Positions 1 through 6,652 of a DNA stretch of 14,481 bases are shown here, in pieces (the stretch's first letter is position 1; each line of letters begins with the position of its first letter). The notes under the pieces are model-generated. The model worked only from the letters and a program-made list of their open reading frames with translations, made no database searches and was not told where the DNA came from. The stretch covers positions 1 through 14,481 of the forward strand of contig CAZMFZ010000098.1 of the NCBI GenBank assembly GCA_964565665.1. Reading direction: 5' to 3'. The DNA comes from CAZMFZ01 sp964565665 (GTDB lineage Bacteria > Bacteroidota > Bacteroidia > Cytophagales > UBA9547). Made by a program: the position numbers and the translations under genes.

Positions 1-84
1 GAATTTAAAAAAGGAGATTCAAGATTAAATTTTCCATTATCTAATTTATCAAATTCTGTTATTAGAAAGTTAGAGTTAGTTTAA
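1..84 (+). CDS. C-terminal tail of an unrecognised protein (5' end outside window)
   Basis: Frame 1 is open from the first base of the window to a TAA stop at 82-84 and gives 27 residues ending in RKLELV. The next ATG follows after only 2 bp, which is the spacing of an operon and supports this being a real gene end and not chance. The visible tail is polar with no recognisable motif, so no function can be assigned. It is probably co-transcribed with the broken gene that starts at 87. Confidence 0.55.
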   Translation, partial: EFKKGDSRLNFPLSNLSNSVIRKLELV

Positions 85-86
85 AT

Positions 87-577
87 ATGACTGATATTCC
101 TTATGAATTTAATCCAAACGAAAGAATTATTAGGGGAATTTATAGTCCAATGAATATTAATAATAAGACGAATTCTCTTAAATCAAATTTCTTTAAATTA
201 GGAATAGGAGCGTTAGGGGTTTCGTGCATAAGGTTAGATTATCAACCATTGACTATGCAAAATCTCATTGTAAAGTGTTCCAAAATATTGATAAGTCAAG
301 AAAGTATTTTGGTTTTGCAATGCTGCATACATGGGAGATAATCTCATGTAAAAATGAAGCGTTTTCAGCAAAGCTAGAATATACTCCCCAGCAGTACGAT
401 AGCCATCAGCTAGCTGCTCATTGTGATATTAGATTTGGAATTGTTATAAACGAAGGAGAGCCATTCCCCGAAGAATTGAATGAACTATTTGAAAGGTTAC
501 GTTTGATTGCTTCAAAAAAGCTTTATATTGATCCGCATCCTGATGATGAAAAATGGGATGGAAACCTTATCAGCTAA
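87..577 (+). pseudogene. Unrecognised ~163-aa protein interrupted by a -1 frameshift
   Basis: Two overlapping reading frames make one plausible protein. The first starts at ATG 87 (MTDIPYEFNPNERIIRG) and reads well to about position 222 (GIGALGVS). The second frame takes over at about 224 (VHKVRLSTIDYAKSHCKVF) and continues to TAA at 575-577. Past position 224 the first frame becomes an implausible Cys- and Leu-rich tail ending at 341, and the second frame has no ATG at the join. One missing base in or near the GGGG/TTT run at 216-222 would restore a single frame. The C-terminal part is acidic and ends in a DPHPDDEKWDGN segment. There is no signal peptide or membrane segment. I do not recognise the family. 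The lesion could be a true mutation or a homopolymer sequencing error; no canonical slippery heptamer in the right phase was seen. Confidence 0.6.
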
Positions 578-614
578 TCATTATCTTTATAGCCTACTAT
601 TTTAATTTCCCTTT

Positions 615-2399
615 TCACGCCACTCCTTCTGTTTGCATTTGCTTTTCATAAAGTTCTCTATACTTGTGCCCAATTTTTAAAAGCTGCTCATGGCTCCCAG
701 ATTCTATTATTTCCCCATCATCTATCAATATTATATGGTCGGCAAGCTTGGCAGAGGAAACTCTGTGAGAGATAATTACTGTAGTTTTGTCTCTCATTAT
801 ATGCTTTAAATTGTTGAGAATAGTATTCTCAGTATGGGTATCTACGGCAGAAAGGCAATCGTCCAAAATTAATATTTTAGGGTTTCGAGCCAAAGCCCGG
901 GCAATAGAAAGCCGTTGCTTTTGCCCACCCGATAGTGTAATGCCACGTTCTCCAAGCTGGGTTTTAAATCCATCTGGGAAATTTACTATGTTTTGATACA
1001 AATCTGCATCTTTTGAAGCTTTCAGCAATTCCGATTCATTTATCGCATTCACACCAAAAGCAATATTGTTTTTTATACTATCGGAGAATAAGAAAACATC
1101 TTGGGGCACATAACCAATTTGGCTGCGAAGCAGGTGCACATTTAGCCATTTGATCGGTTGGTTGTCGATCAAAATTTCGCCTTTGGTAGGGTCGTACATT
1201 CGGCAAATCAAGTTGGCAATGGTGCTTTTTCCCGAGCCTGTGGTTCCTAATATGGCAATAGATTCGCCTTGGGCCACTTCAAAAGAAATATTTTTCAATG
1301 CAACAATGCCTGAATCTGGATAGGTAAAACTCACCTTATCAAACTTAATGTTTCCATTAACATCAATCTCCATATTTTTATCAGATACAATTTCATTCTT
1401 TGTTTGCATAAACTCATTGATTCTTGATTGTGAAGCCTGAGCCCTTTGCACAATACTTGAAACCCAGCCCAAGGATGTGAATGGCCAAGTAAGCATGGTG
1501 ACGTACATGATAAATTCAGCAATATTTCCAGGAGTAATGTTGCCTGCAATTACCTCATTTCCACCCACATACACTACTATCACTATACTCAACCCCACCA
1601 TAGCCATTACAGAAGGCGAAAAAACAGATTGGATTTTCGCCATTGCCAATTGCTTTTCTTTGTAAATATTGCTCTGTATACTGAAATTGTGCAATGAATC
1701 GTCTTCACGAGCAAAAGCCTTAATAACACGAATGCCTGAAAATGCTTCTTGAACAAATGTTGATAAATCAGACAAGCTTTTTTGAATTTCAAGCGAGCGT
1801 TTTTCAATCAAGTTATTCACAAAATAAATGGTGATGGATAAAATAGGAAGCGGCAATAATGTCCATATTGTGAGTTTCACATTGATAGAAAGCATAATAC
1901 TGACACACAATACCGACATGGTGAGCAAATTAAGTCCATACATTATTGCAGGGCCAAAATACATGCGCACCTTTCCAACATCTTCCGATATGCGAGCCAT
2001 CAAATCTCCAGTATTATTTCTGCGATAAAAACTCAATGGCAGAGTTTGGTAATGGGCATACATCTCATTTTTCTGGTCGTATTCTACCAATCGCGACATT
2101 ACAATAATGGTTTGTCGCATAAAAAACATAAATACACCCCGTAGCAATGCCATGCCCAAAATCACCAAACCGTACACAACAATATTGTAGGTGAACATTT
2201 GGGAAACTTCATTTTCGTTTTTCGTTCCTTTAAAAATCAGGAAAAGGTCGATAGTTTCTTTTACCAAATCAAATGTATTTCGCACCATTTGGGCGGGAAC
2301 AATGGCAAAAATATTGGCAATAGTTACAAACACAATGCCAAGCAGCAATCGCCATTTGTATTTGAAAAGGTATTTATTAGTGTGCGAGAGGGCGTTCAT
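615..2399 (-). CDS. ABC exporter half-transporter (fused membrane and ATPase domains)
   Basis: This is a 594-residue half-transporter of the type I exporter fold, the usual length for the MsbA/MdlA/BmrA-like group. The membrane domain covers about residues 15-320 with six helices. The nucleotide-binding domain follows with Walker A GTTGSGKST (385-393), Q-loop Gln433, signature LSGGQKQR (489-496), Walker B ILILDD (509-514), D-loop SAVD and switch His545. The residue after the Walker B Asp is Asp514, where active exporter ATPases normally have the catalytic Glu. MdlA-type and other heterodimeric half-transporters also carry such a site, so it probably pairs with a second half-transporter; none is encoded in this window. 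Substrate cannot be told. The gene is convergent with the frameshifted gene (37 bp apart) and divergent from the FAD/Rieske gene. A 53-bp copy of its start lies at 6240-6292. Confidence 0.93.
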   Translation of the reverse strand: MNALSHTNKYLFKYKWRLLLGIVFVTIANIFAIVPAQMVRNTFDLVKETIDLFLIFKGTKNENEVSQMFTYNIVVYGLVILGMALLRGVFMFFMRQTIIVMSRLVEYDQKNEMYAHYQTLPLSFYRRNNTGDLMARISEDVGKVRMYFGPAIMYGLNLLTMSVLCVSIMLSINVKLTIWTLLPLPILSITIYFVNNLIEKRSLEIQKSLSDLSTFVQEAFSGIRVIKAFAREDDSLHNFSIQSNIYKEKQLAMAKIQSVFSPSVMAMVGLSIVIVVYVGGNEVIAGNITPGNIAEFIMYVTMLTWPFTSLGWVSSIVQRAQASQSRINEFMQTKNEIVSDKNMEIDVNGNIKFDKVSFTYPDSGIVALKNISFEVAQGESIAILGTTGSGKSTIANLICRMYDPTKGEILIDNQPIKWLNVHLLRSQIGYVPQDVFLFSDSIKNNIAFGVNAINESELLKASKDADLYQNIVNFPDGFKTQLGERGITLSGGQKQRLSIARALARNPKILILDDCLSAVDTHTENTILNNLKHIMRDKTTVIISHRVSSAKLADHIILIDDGEIIESGSHEQLLKIGHKYRELYEKQMQTEGVA

Positions 2400-2506
2400 T
2401 TTAATTTTTATTATAAAGCATAAAAGTAAAAAATAGTTCTATCCACCTACGCACATTTTTGCTATGATATTTTATGCTATCAAAATTCTCATTACATTTT
2501 CTTCTA

Positions 2507-2520
2507 TGGCTCGATTTTTT
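2507..2520 (+). promoter_or_regulatory. Putative shared promoter element, site 1 (TGGC-N4-T6)
   Basis: TGGCTCGATTTTTT lies 33 bp before the ATG of the FAD/Rieske gene. It matches the elements at 4084 and 5306 in having TGGC followed by a run of at least six T at a fixed offset. It resembles the -24 half of a sigma-54 promoter, but no GC is present at the canonical -12 spacing. Its identity as a promoter is inference. Confidence 0.35.
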
Positions 2521-2530
2521 GGCAAGCGAT

Positions 2531-2544
2531 TTTAAAAACTTAAT
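2531..2544 (+). repeat. 14-bp leader element shared with the SDR gene
   Basis: TTTAAAAACTTAAT occurs here and at 5326-5339. In both places exactly 9 nt separate it from the ATG (2554 and 5349). The flanking 9 nt are not conserved, so this is a fixed-position leader element and not a longer duplication. It could be part of the promoter or an A-rich translation-initiation leader. Confidence 0.45.
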
Positions 2545-2553
2545 CATTAAACC

Positions 2554-4074
2554 ATGAAAACAGCTGGAACCTCCGGAACTACAACCTCTTTATGGATGGC
2601 TACTGAAACGATGCCTGAATTTGGATCCCTTGATAAAGATATAACTGTAGATGTATGTGTAATTGGAGGCGGCATAGCCGGGCTTACTTCTGCCTATTTA
2701 TTATCAAAAGAAGGTTTGGACGTGGCTTTAATCGATGATGGGCCTTTGGCAAGTGGCGAAACCTCTCGCACTACTGCCCATCTCACCAATGTACTAGACG
2801 ACACATTTACGAAGCTTGAATTTCTTTTCGGAGAGGACAATAGCAAACTGGCTGCCAAAAGCCATGCGGTTGCAATCGATAAAATCGAAGAAATTATCAA
2901 TAAACTCCATATTGAATGTGATTTTGCAAGAGTTAATGGATATTTATTTAAAGCACCAAATTATACTGATGATGATTTGCTGAAAGAAATGGAAGCCGCC
3001 CAAAGAGCTGGGCTTAAAGTAACCTCACTAAAAAACGCACCATTGCCAAATGTGGATACTGGCTTATGTTTAAAATATGAAAATCAGGCTCAGTTTCACG
3101 TACTTAAATATTTAAAGAAACTCACTGAGGTAATGGCCGATACAGTAAAAATTTATTGCAATACTAAAGCGGTAGAAATAAAAGATGGAGAACAACCATA
3201 CGTAAAAGTAGAGAGTGGACTTACCATAAAGGCAAAGCAAATTATTGTGGCTACAAACTCGCCTGTGAATGATATTGTCACTATGCACACCAAGCAAGCC
3301 GCTTACCGTTCGTATGTAATTGGGGCAAAAATTGCAAAAGGATATGTAGAGAAAGCTCTTTATTGGGACACCCTAGAGAATTACCATTATGTACGAACCC
3401 AACCTTTTGATAATGAACATGAAATATTAATTATTGGCGGTGAAGATAATAAAACTGGGCAAGGGGAAGCTTTAAATCAATTCGATAATTTAAGAAGCTG
3501 GGCCAACGCCCATTTTCACGAAATACAGGAATTTTTATTTGAATGGTCGGGTCAAGTGATGGAACCTGTAGATAGCCTTGCATTTTTGGGGAAAAACCCA
3601 GGTGATGAAAATATTTACATAATCACAGGCGATTCAGGCCATGGCATGACACATGCTACCCTAGGCGCCATGATTATAACAGACTTGATTGAAAATAGAA
3701 AAAATCCTTATTCAGATTTATATAGCCCCGCAAGAATTACGCTAAAATCGGCTGATTCATTTATAAAAGAGAATGCAAACGTGGTGGCCAAATATACCGA
3801 GCTGTTTACAAAATCTGATGTAGATAATATTTCAGAGATTGCTGCAGGCTCAGGTGCTGTTATCAGTAAAAAACTCAGTAAAATAGCTGTGTATAAAGAT
3901 GGGGGAAATAAACCTCATTTTATGTCGGCTATATGCCCACATCTGGGTTGTGTGGTAGGTTGGAATGAAATTGAAAAATCTTGGGATTGTCCCTGCCATG
4001 GTTCAAGGTTCGATTGCACTGGCCATATGATAAATGGGCCTGCTACAAGTGATCTTAATCCTGCAGAGGTTTAA
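2554..4074 (+). CDS. FAD-dependent oxidoreductase with C-terminal Rieske [2Fe-2S] domain
   Basis: The 506-residue protein fuses a DAO-type FAD oxidoreductase to a Rieske ferredoxin domain. The N-terminal dinucleotide fold is VDVCVIGGGIAG (about 32-43), with a following Arg-rich FAD segment SGETSRTTAH (about 67-76). Near the C-terminus the cluster ligands are visible as CPHLGC (Cys461, His463) and CPCH (Cys479, His482), so the cluster site is complete. No signal peptide is seen, so it should act in the cytoplasm as an electron-transferring oxidoreductase or dehydrogenase. The substrate is unknown. The architecture is widespread in Bacteroidota and other bacteria. It heads the plus-strand cluster and carries shared promoter-like element 1 and the 14-bp leader. 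Confidence 0.9.
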   Translation: MKTAGTSGTTTSLWMATETMPEFGSLDKDITVDVCVIGGGIAGLTSAYLLSKEGLDVALIDDGPLASGETSRTTAHLTNVLDDTFTKLEFLFGEDNSKLAAKSHAVAIDKIEEIINKLHIECDFARVNGYLFKAPNYTDDDLLKEMEAAQRAGLKVTSLKNAPLPNVDTGLCLKYENQAQFHVLKYLKKLTEVMADTVKIYCNTKAVEIKDGEQPYVKVESGLTIKAKQIIVATNSPVNDIVTMHTKQAAYRSYVIGAKIAKGYVEKALYWDTLENYHYVRTQPFDNEHEILIIGGEDNKTGQGEALNQFDNLRSWANAHFHEIQEFLFEWSGQVMEPVDSLAFLGKNPGDENIYIITGDSGHGMTHATLGAMIITDLIENRKNPYSDLYSPARITLKSADSFIKENANVVAKYTELFTKSDVDNISEIAAGSGAVISKKLSKIAVYKDGGNKPHFMSAICPHLGCVVGWNEIEKSWDCPCHGSRFDCTGHMINGPATSDLNPAEV

Positions 4075-4083
4075 AATTTTCTC

Positions 4084-4098
4084 TGGCATAGATTTTTT
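4084..4098 (+). promoter_or_regulatory. Putative shared promoter element, site 2 (TGGCATAG-N1-T6)
   Basis: TGGCATAGATTTTTT lies just downstream of the oxidoreductase stop and 58 bp before the DUF4142 ATG. It shares the first eight bases and the T run with site 3 at 5306. Its place at the head of the next gene suggests a separate transcription start for the DUF4142/membrane-protein pair. Promoter activity is inferred. Confidence 0.35.
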
Positions 4099-4156
4099 AA
4101 GTGGTTATATTGAATCTCTGCGAGTGCATAGGCGTTACACTAAACATATAAATAAA

Positions 4157-4720
4157 ATGAAGAAGTATCAATTGCAATTACTCGTTCCTGCCATAGCCAT
4201 ATGCTTATGGTCTTGCGGCAACAATACACAAAATGACAGCAAAGAAGTGGCACAAGATGCCAATGAAAAACAATTTGAGAATACCGACAAAGACACTGAT
4301 CTAGATTTTTCAGTGAAAGCAGCAGATGGTGGTCTTCTAGAAGTAAAACTTGGTGAATTGGCACAAGCAAACGCAGCTTCAGCTAAGGTAAAAGAATTTG
4401 GTGCAACAATGGTAGCCGACCACACAGCTGCCAATGAAGAATTAAAATTGCTTGCTGCAAAGAAAAGCATTTCGCTTCCAACAGAACTAGGTGAAAAAAC
4501 CGGAAAAGACTTTAATGATTTAGCAGAAAAAAAAGGCGCTGAATTTGATAAAGCCTATATCAGCTATATGATAGACGACCACAAAGAGGATATTGATCTT
4601 TTTAAAGGTGAGGCGGATAAAGGAAAAGACCCTGAAATTAAAAGTTTTGCTGCCAATAAAATTCCAAAGCTTGAACACCACTTAATGATGGCTGAAGTAT
4701 TAAAAGATGAACTTAAGTGA
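4157..4720 (+). CDS. DUF4142 family lipoprotein
   Basis: The start at ATG 4157 gives 187 residues beginning with a lipoprotein signal (MKKYQ, a hydrophobic stretch, then lipobox LWSC with Cys20). An earlier in-frame ATG at 4034 lies inside the preceding gene and would bury the signal peptide, so it is rejected. A charged linker follows (about 21-50), then a helical domain with the repeated pattern of DUF4142 (PF13628): FSVKAADGGLLEVKLGELA, MVADHTAANEEL, YMIDDHKEDIDLF, and KIPKLEHHLMMA near the end. This ferritin-like helical-bundle family carries conserved His and Glu residues of unknown function and is often found among stress-related genes. It should be anchored to a membrane facing the periplasm. 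Its last 14 bp overlap the next gene, implying co-transcription and translational coupling. Confidence 0.88.
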   Translation: MKKYQLQLLVPAIAICLWSCGNNTQNDSKEVAQDANEKQFENTDKDTDLDFSVKAADGGLLEVKLGELAQANAASAKVKEFGATMVADHTAANEELKLLAAKKSISLPTELGEKTGKDFNDLAEKKGAEFDKAYISYMIDDHKEDIDLFKGEADKGKDPEIKSFAANKIPKLEHHLMMAEVLKDELK

Positions 4721-5192
4721 GATAACTAAAATAACAGTGGCATCTATTGGTGCCACTGCATTTATGACTTTGTTCCTTTATTTATTAGACTTTGTACTTA
4801 ACGAGCGAAGATTAAAAGTTGTAAAGGTACTAGGAACAATGCTTACCAATCAAACTGCAATTGGTAAAGGACTTTCGGAGAAACCATCGGCAATTTCTGC
4901 TGGAATAATAGGACATTATGCGGTGGGTATTGCATTCGCCATAGCATTTTTAATGTTGGTAAATGTAAATTGGCTACAATTTGATTACAGAAGCGGGCTT
5001 ATTTTTGGAATGGGTGCCGGAATAATTGGTGCTATTACATGGAATATTTACTTTGCTGCGCACCCCAATCCACCACATCTAAATATCTTATTATATTCAG
5101 TTGCAATTTTTTGTGGACATATCGTATTCGGGCTCAGTCTGGTATTGATGTTTAAAATCATTGAAAATGTAATAGAGAAATTGCATTTTTAA
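4707..5192 (+). CDS. Four-helix membrane protein of unknown function
   Basis: The ATG at 4707 lies inside the end of the DUF4142 gene and is out of frame with it, giving a 14-bp overlap. The 161-residue product has four likely membrane helices at about 8-30, 65-86, 96-117 and 126-150, with a charged loop (NERRLKVVKVLG) after the first. The second, third and fourth helices are rich in Gly and Ala (GIIGHYAVGIAFAIAF, GMGAGIIGAITW, CGHIVFGLSL). The topology recalls small membrane families such as DUF2938 and YagU, but I cannot assign it. No separate promoter-like element precedes it, so it depends on the DUF4142 transcript. Confidence 0.8.
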   Translation: MNLSEITKITVASIGATAFMTLFLYLLDFVLNERRLKVVKVLGTMLTNQTAIGKGLSEKPSAISAGIIGHYAVGIAFAIAFLMLVNVNWLQFDYRSGLIFGMGAGIIGAITWNIYFAAHPNPPHLNILLYSVAIFCGHIVFGLSLVLMFKIIENVIEKLHF

Positions 5193-5305
5193 TCTCCTCA
5201 CTAGTAAAGATTTTAAGCTTTTCTTATTTCCCTCTTGCGTGATGGTCAGATGGTACTTGACCCATTATTTAATTTGTAAATCTTTGGGTTAGGTAGAGAG
5301 AAACA

Positions 5306-5320
5306 TGGCATAGTTTTTTT
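5306..5320 (+). promoter_or_regulatory. Putative shared promoter element, site 3 (TGGCATAG-T7)
   Basis: TGGCATAGTTTTTTT lies 28 bp before the SDR ATG. It is the closest match to site 2, identical in TGGCATAG plus a T run, and has the same general form as site 1. The 14-bp leader element follows at 5326. Together the three sites mark every likely transcription start of the plus-strand cluster. Confidence 0.4.
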
Positions 5321-5325
5321 CATCA

Positions 5326-5339
5326 TTTAAAAACTTAAT
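5326..5339 (+). repeat. 14-bp leader element, second copy
   Basis: This is identical to 2531-2544 and lies at the same 9-nt distance from its start codon (5349). It is not seen upstream of the DUF4142 gene. Confidence 0.45.
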
Positions 5340-5348
5340 TCTAAACTT

Positions 5349-6158
5349 ATGGACAATAAATTGACATCAAATCAAACAGCATTAATTACTGGTGCTTCTA
5401 GCGGCATCGGTTTTGAACTGGCAAAGCTTTTCGCCAACGACAATTATAATATTATTATTATAAGCAAAAACGAGGCAGAACTTTCAGCCGCAAAACTAAA
5501 GATTGAAGCCTCCGGCTTTTCATCTAATATAACAATCATAGCCAAAGACCTGAGCCAGCATGGTGCCGCAGAAGAATTGTATGCCGATGTTAAGGCTAGA
5601 AATATTCAAATAGATGTATTGGTAAATGATGCAGGTGTGGGAAATTATGGATTGTTTGTTGACACTGATTTGAAAGCGGATGTTGACATGATTCACTTGA
5701 ATGTGATAGCACTGATGTCACTTACCAAGCTTTTTTTAAAGGATATGGTGGCTCGCAACCATGGTAAAATTTTACAATTAGGATCTGTAGCATCATTTGT
5801 ACCTCACCCATGGCTAGGGGTATATGCAGCCACAAAAGCATTTGTGTTGTCGTTTTCAGAATCATTACAGCATGAACTTAAGGACAGCGATGTTAAAATA
5901 ACTGTGCTTTGCCCAGGTGCCACAGATACCAATTTCTTTGCTACTGCAGGTGCAGAAGAATCAAAAGTGGTGAATAACACCGAACTTGACGACCCTGCCA
6001 AAGTAGCCAAAGAGGGCTATGATGCTTTGCAAAAAGGGGAAAAAAGAATAATAATAGGATTAAAAAATAATTTGCAAATAGCCGCCAGCAACCTTATTCC
6101 TGATAGCATGGTAGCAGCCATGATGGCCAACCAGCTAGAACCAGTTTCTCAGGATTAA
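5349..6158 (+). CDS. Short-chain dehydrogenase/reductase (classical SDR)
   Basis: The 269-residue protein is a full classical SDR. It shows the cofactor motif TGASSGIG (14-21), the structural motif VNDAGVGN (92-99, with Asp where NNAG is more usual), Asn118, and catalytic Ser146, Tyr159 and Lys163 in YAATK, followed by CPGATDT. The fold suggests an NAD(P)(H)-dependent oxidation or reduction of a small carbonyl or alcohol substrate in the cytoplasm; the substrate is not readable. It sits alone behind a 156-bp leader containing promoter-like element 3 and the 14-bp leader repeat, which suggests regulation shared with the oxidoreductase and DUF4142 genes. Its stop is followed 6 bp later by a strong terminator that is itself a duplicated copy of the ahcY terminator. 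Confidence 0.92.
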   Translation: MDNKLTSNQTALITGASSGIGFELAKLFANDNYNIIIISKNEAELSAAKLKIEASGFSSNITIIAKDLSQHGAAEELYADVKARNIQIDVLVNDAGVGNYGLFVDTDLKADVDMIHLNVIALMSLTKLFLKDMVARNHGKILQLGSVASFVPHPWLGVYAATKAFVLSFSESLQHELKDSDVKITVLCPGATDTNFFATAGAEESKVVNNTELDDPAKVAKEGYDALQKGEKRIIIGLKNNLQIAASNLIPDSMVAAMMANQLEPVSQD

Positions 6159-6161
6159 TTA

Positions 6162-6232
6162 AATAAAAAAGGGTTCTTTCGAACCCTTTTTTATTGTTGT
6201 TACTGCGATAAATTAGTATCTGTAAGCTTCCG
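6162..6232 (-). repeat. 71-bp copy of the ahcY 3' end and terminator
   Basis: Positions 6162-6232 match 7604-7674 at 67 of 71 positions with no gap; the differences are at 6205, 6206, 6222 and 6228. On the minus strand the copy still encodes the last AhcY residues and stop (SEAYRY and TAA at 6213-6215, against TEAYRY in the real gene) and retains the complete terminator. Homology to ahcY ends abruptly at 6232, next to the 10-bp palindrome AGCTGCAGCT (6233-6242). It is a gene remnant with no coding capacity of its own. Confidence 0.93.
6165..6192. terminator. Bidirectional intrinsic terminator after the SDR gene
   Basis: Six A, GGGTTC, loop TTTC, GAACCC and six T form a perfect hairpin with a T tract on either strand. 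It begins 6 bp after the SDR stop. It is the duplicated copy of the terminator at 7607-7634 and probably now ends SDR transcription. Confidence 0.85.
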
Positions 6233-6239
6233 AGCTGCA

Positions 6240-6292
6240 GCTATTTGTATTTGAAAAGGTATTTATTGGTGTGCGAGAGGGTGTTCAATTTA
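6240..6292 (-). pseudogene. Copy of the ABC exporter gene start (about 15 codons)
   Basis: Positions 6240-6292 match 2351-2403, the start of the ABC exporter gene and 4 bp before it, at 49 of 53 positions. On the minus strand it reads NTLSHTNKYLFKYK after a start codon changed from ATG to TTG (6286-6288), and Trp codon 16 is now TAG (6241-6243). Homology stops on the far side at the junction palindrome and on the near side just before the original start. It cannot be functional as a gene. Confidence 0.92.
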
Positions 6293-6340
6293 TGGATTGT
6301 AGGTGTACTTAGTTAGTTTAATAAATTAGCTATATTGCTA

Positions 6341-6652
6341 TCATTGTTGTGGCTTTTCATAAAAAGAAAAACCAATTCTATTAATATGTTCTATTAAATA
6401 AGGATTTGCAATTTTTCTCTTTTGAGAAATATCTATTTTATAAGGTAGCATCAAATCGTCTAGCTTATTTATTATTTCCAAAAATTCAGTGAATGACAAA
6501 TCAGTTTCAATCAAAGCCAAATCAATATCAGAACCATTTTTATAGTTTCCTTTGGCTCTAGAACCATAAATCAGTACTTTTTCAATAGCGTTATATTTCG
6601 AGAATACACCATTAATTGCGTCAACATCTTTATCTTGTACACCAAACATCAT
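6341..6652 (-). CDS. mntA: MNT-type nucleotidyltransferase antitoxin (MntA/HI0073-like)
   Basis: This is a 103-residue minimal nucleotidyltransferase. The family signature GS-x10-DxD is exact: Gly30-Ser31, then Asp42 and Asp44 within GSRAKGNYKNGSDID. A third acidic position is likely Asp in YKIDISQ. Proteins of this size pair with a HEPN toxin. In the characterised MntA/HepT (type VII) system the nucleotidyltransferase neutralises the toxin by AMPylating a Tyr beside the HEPN active site. Its first ATG (6650-6652) directly follows the HEPN stop codon, which implies strict translational coupling. A second ATG follows immediately. It could alternatively be called a nucleotidyltransferase-domain protein without a toxin-antitoxin role. 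Confidence 0.87.
   Translation of the reverse strand: MMFGVQDKDVDAINGVFSKYNAIEKVLIYGSRAKGNYKNGSDIDLALIETDLSFTEFLEIINKLDDLMLPYKIDISQKRKIANPYLIEHINRIGFSFYEKPQQ

Noticed and set aside
216..228. Programmed -1 frameshift in the gene at 87-577
   Set aside because: No X-XXY-YYZ slippery heptamer in the correct phase and no obvious stimulating hairpin; mutation or sequencing error is simpler.
2400..2553. Consensus TTTG/TAnnTTTG promoter for the ABC exporter or oxidoreductase gene
   Set aside because: Only partial boxes with wrong spacing were found (for example TACTTTTA on the minus strand), so none is reported beyond the TGGC-T run element.
4034..4156. Upstream extension of the DUF4142 gene (41 extra residues)
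   Set aside because: It overlaps the end of the oxidoreductase gene and would hide a clear lipoprotein signal beginning at 4157.
6233..6242. Site-specific recombination site at the palindrome AGCTGCAGCT
   Set aside because: A 10-bp palindrome alone, with no integrase or flanking direct repeats, is not enough to call an attachment site; it is noted only as the scar junction.
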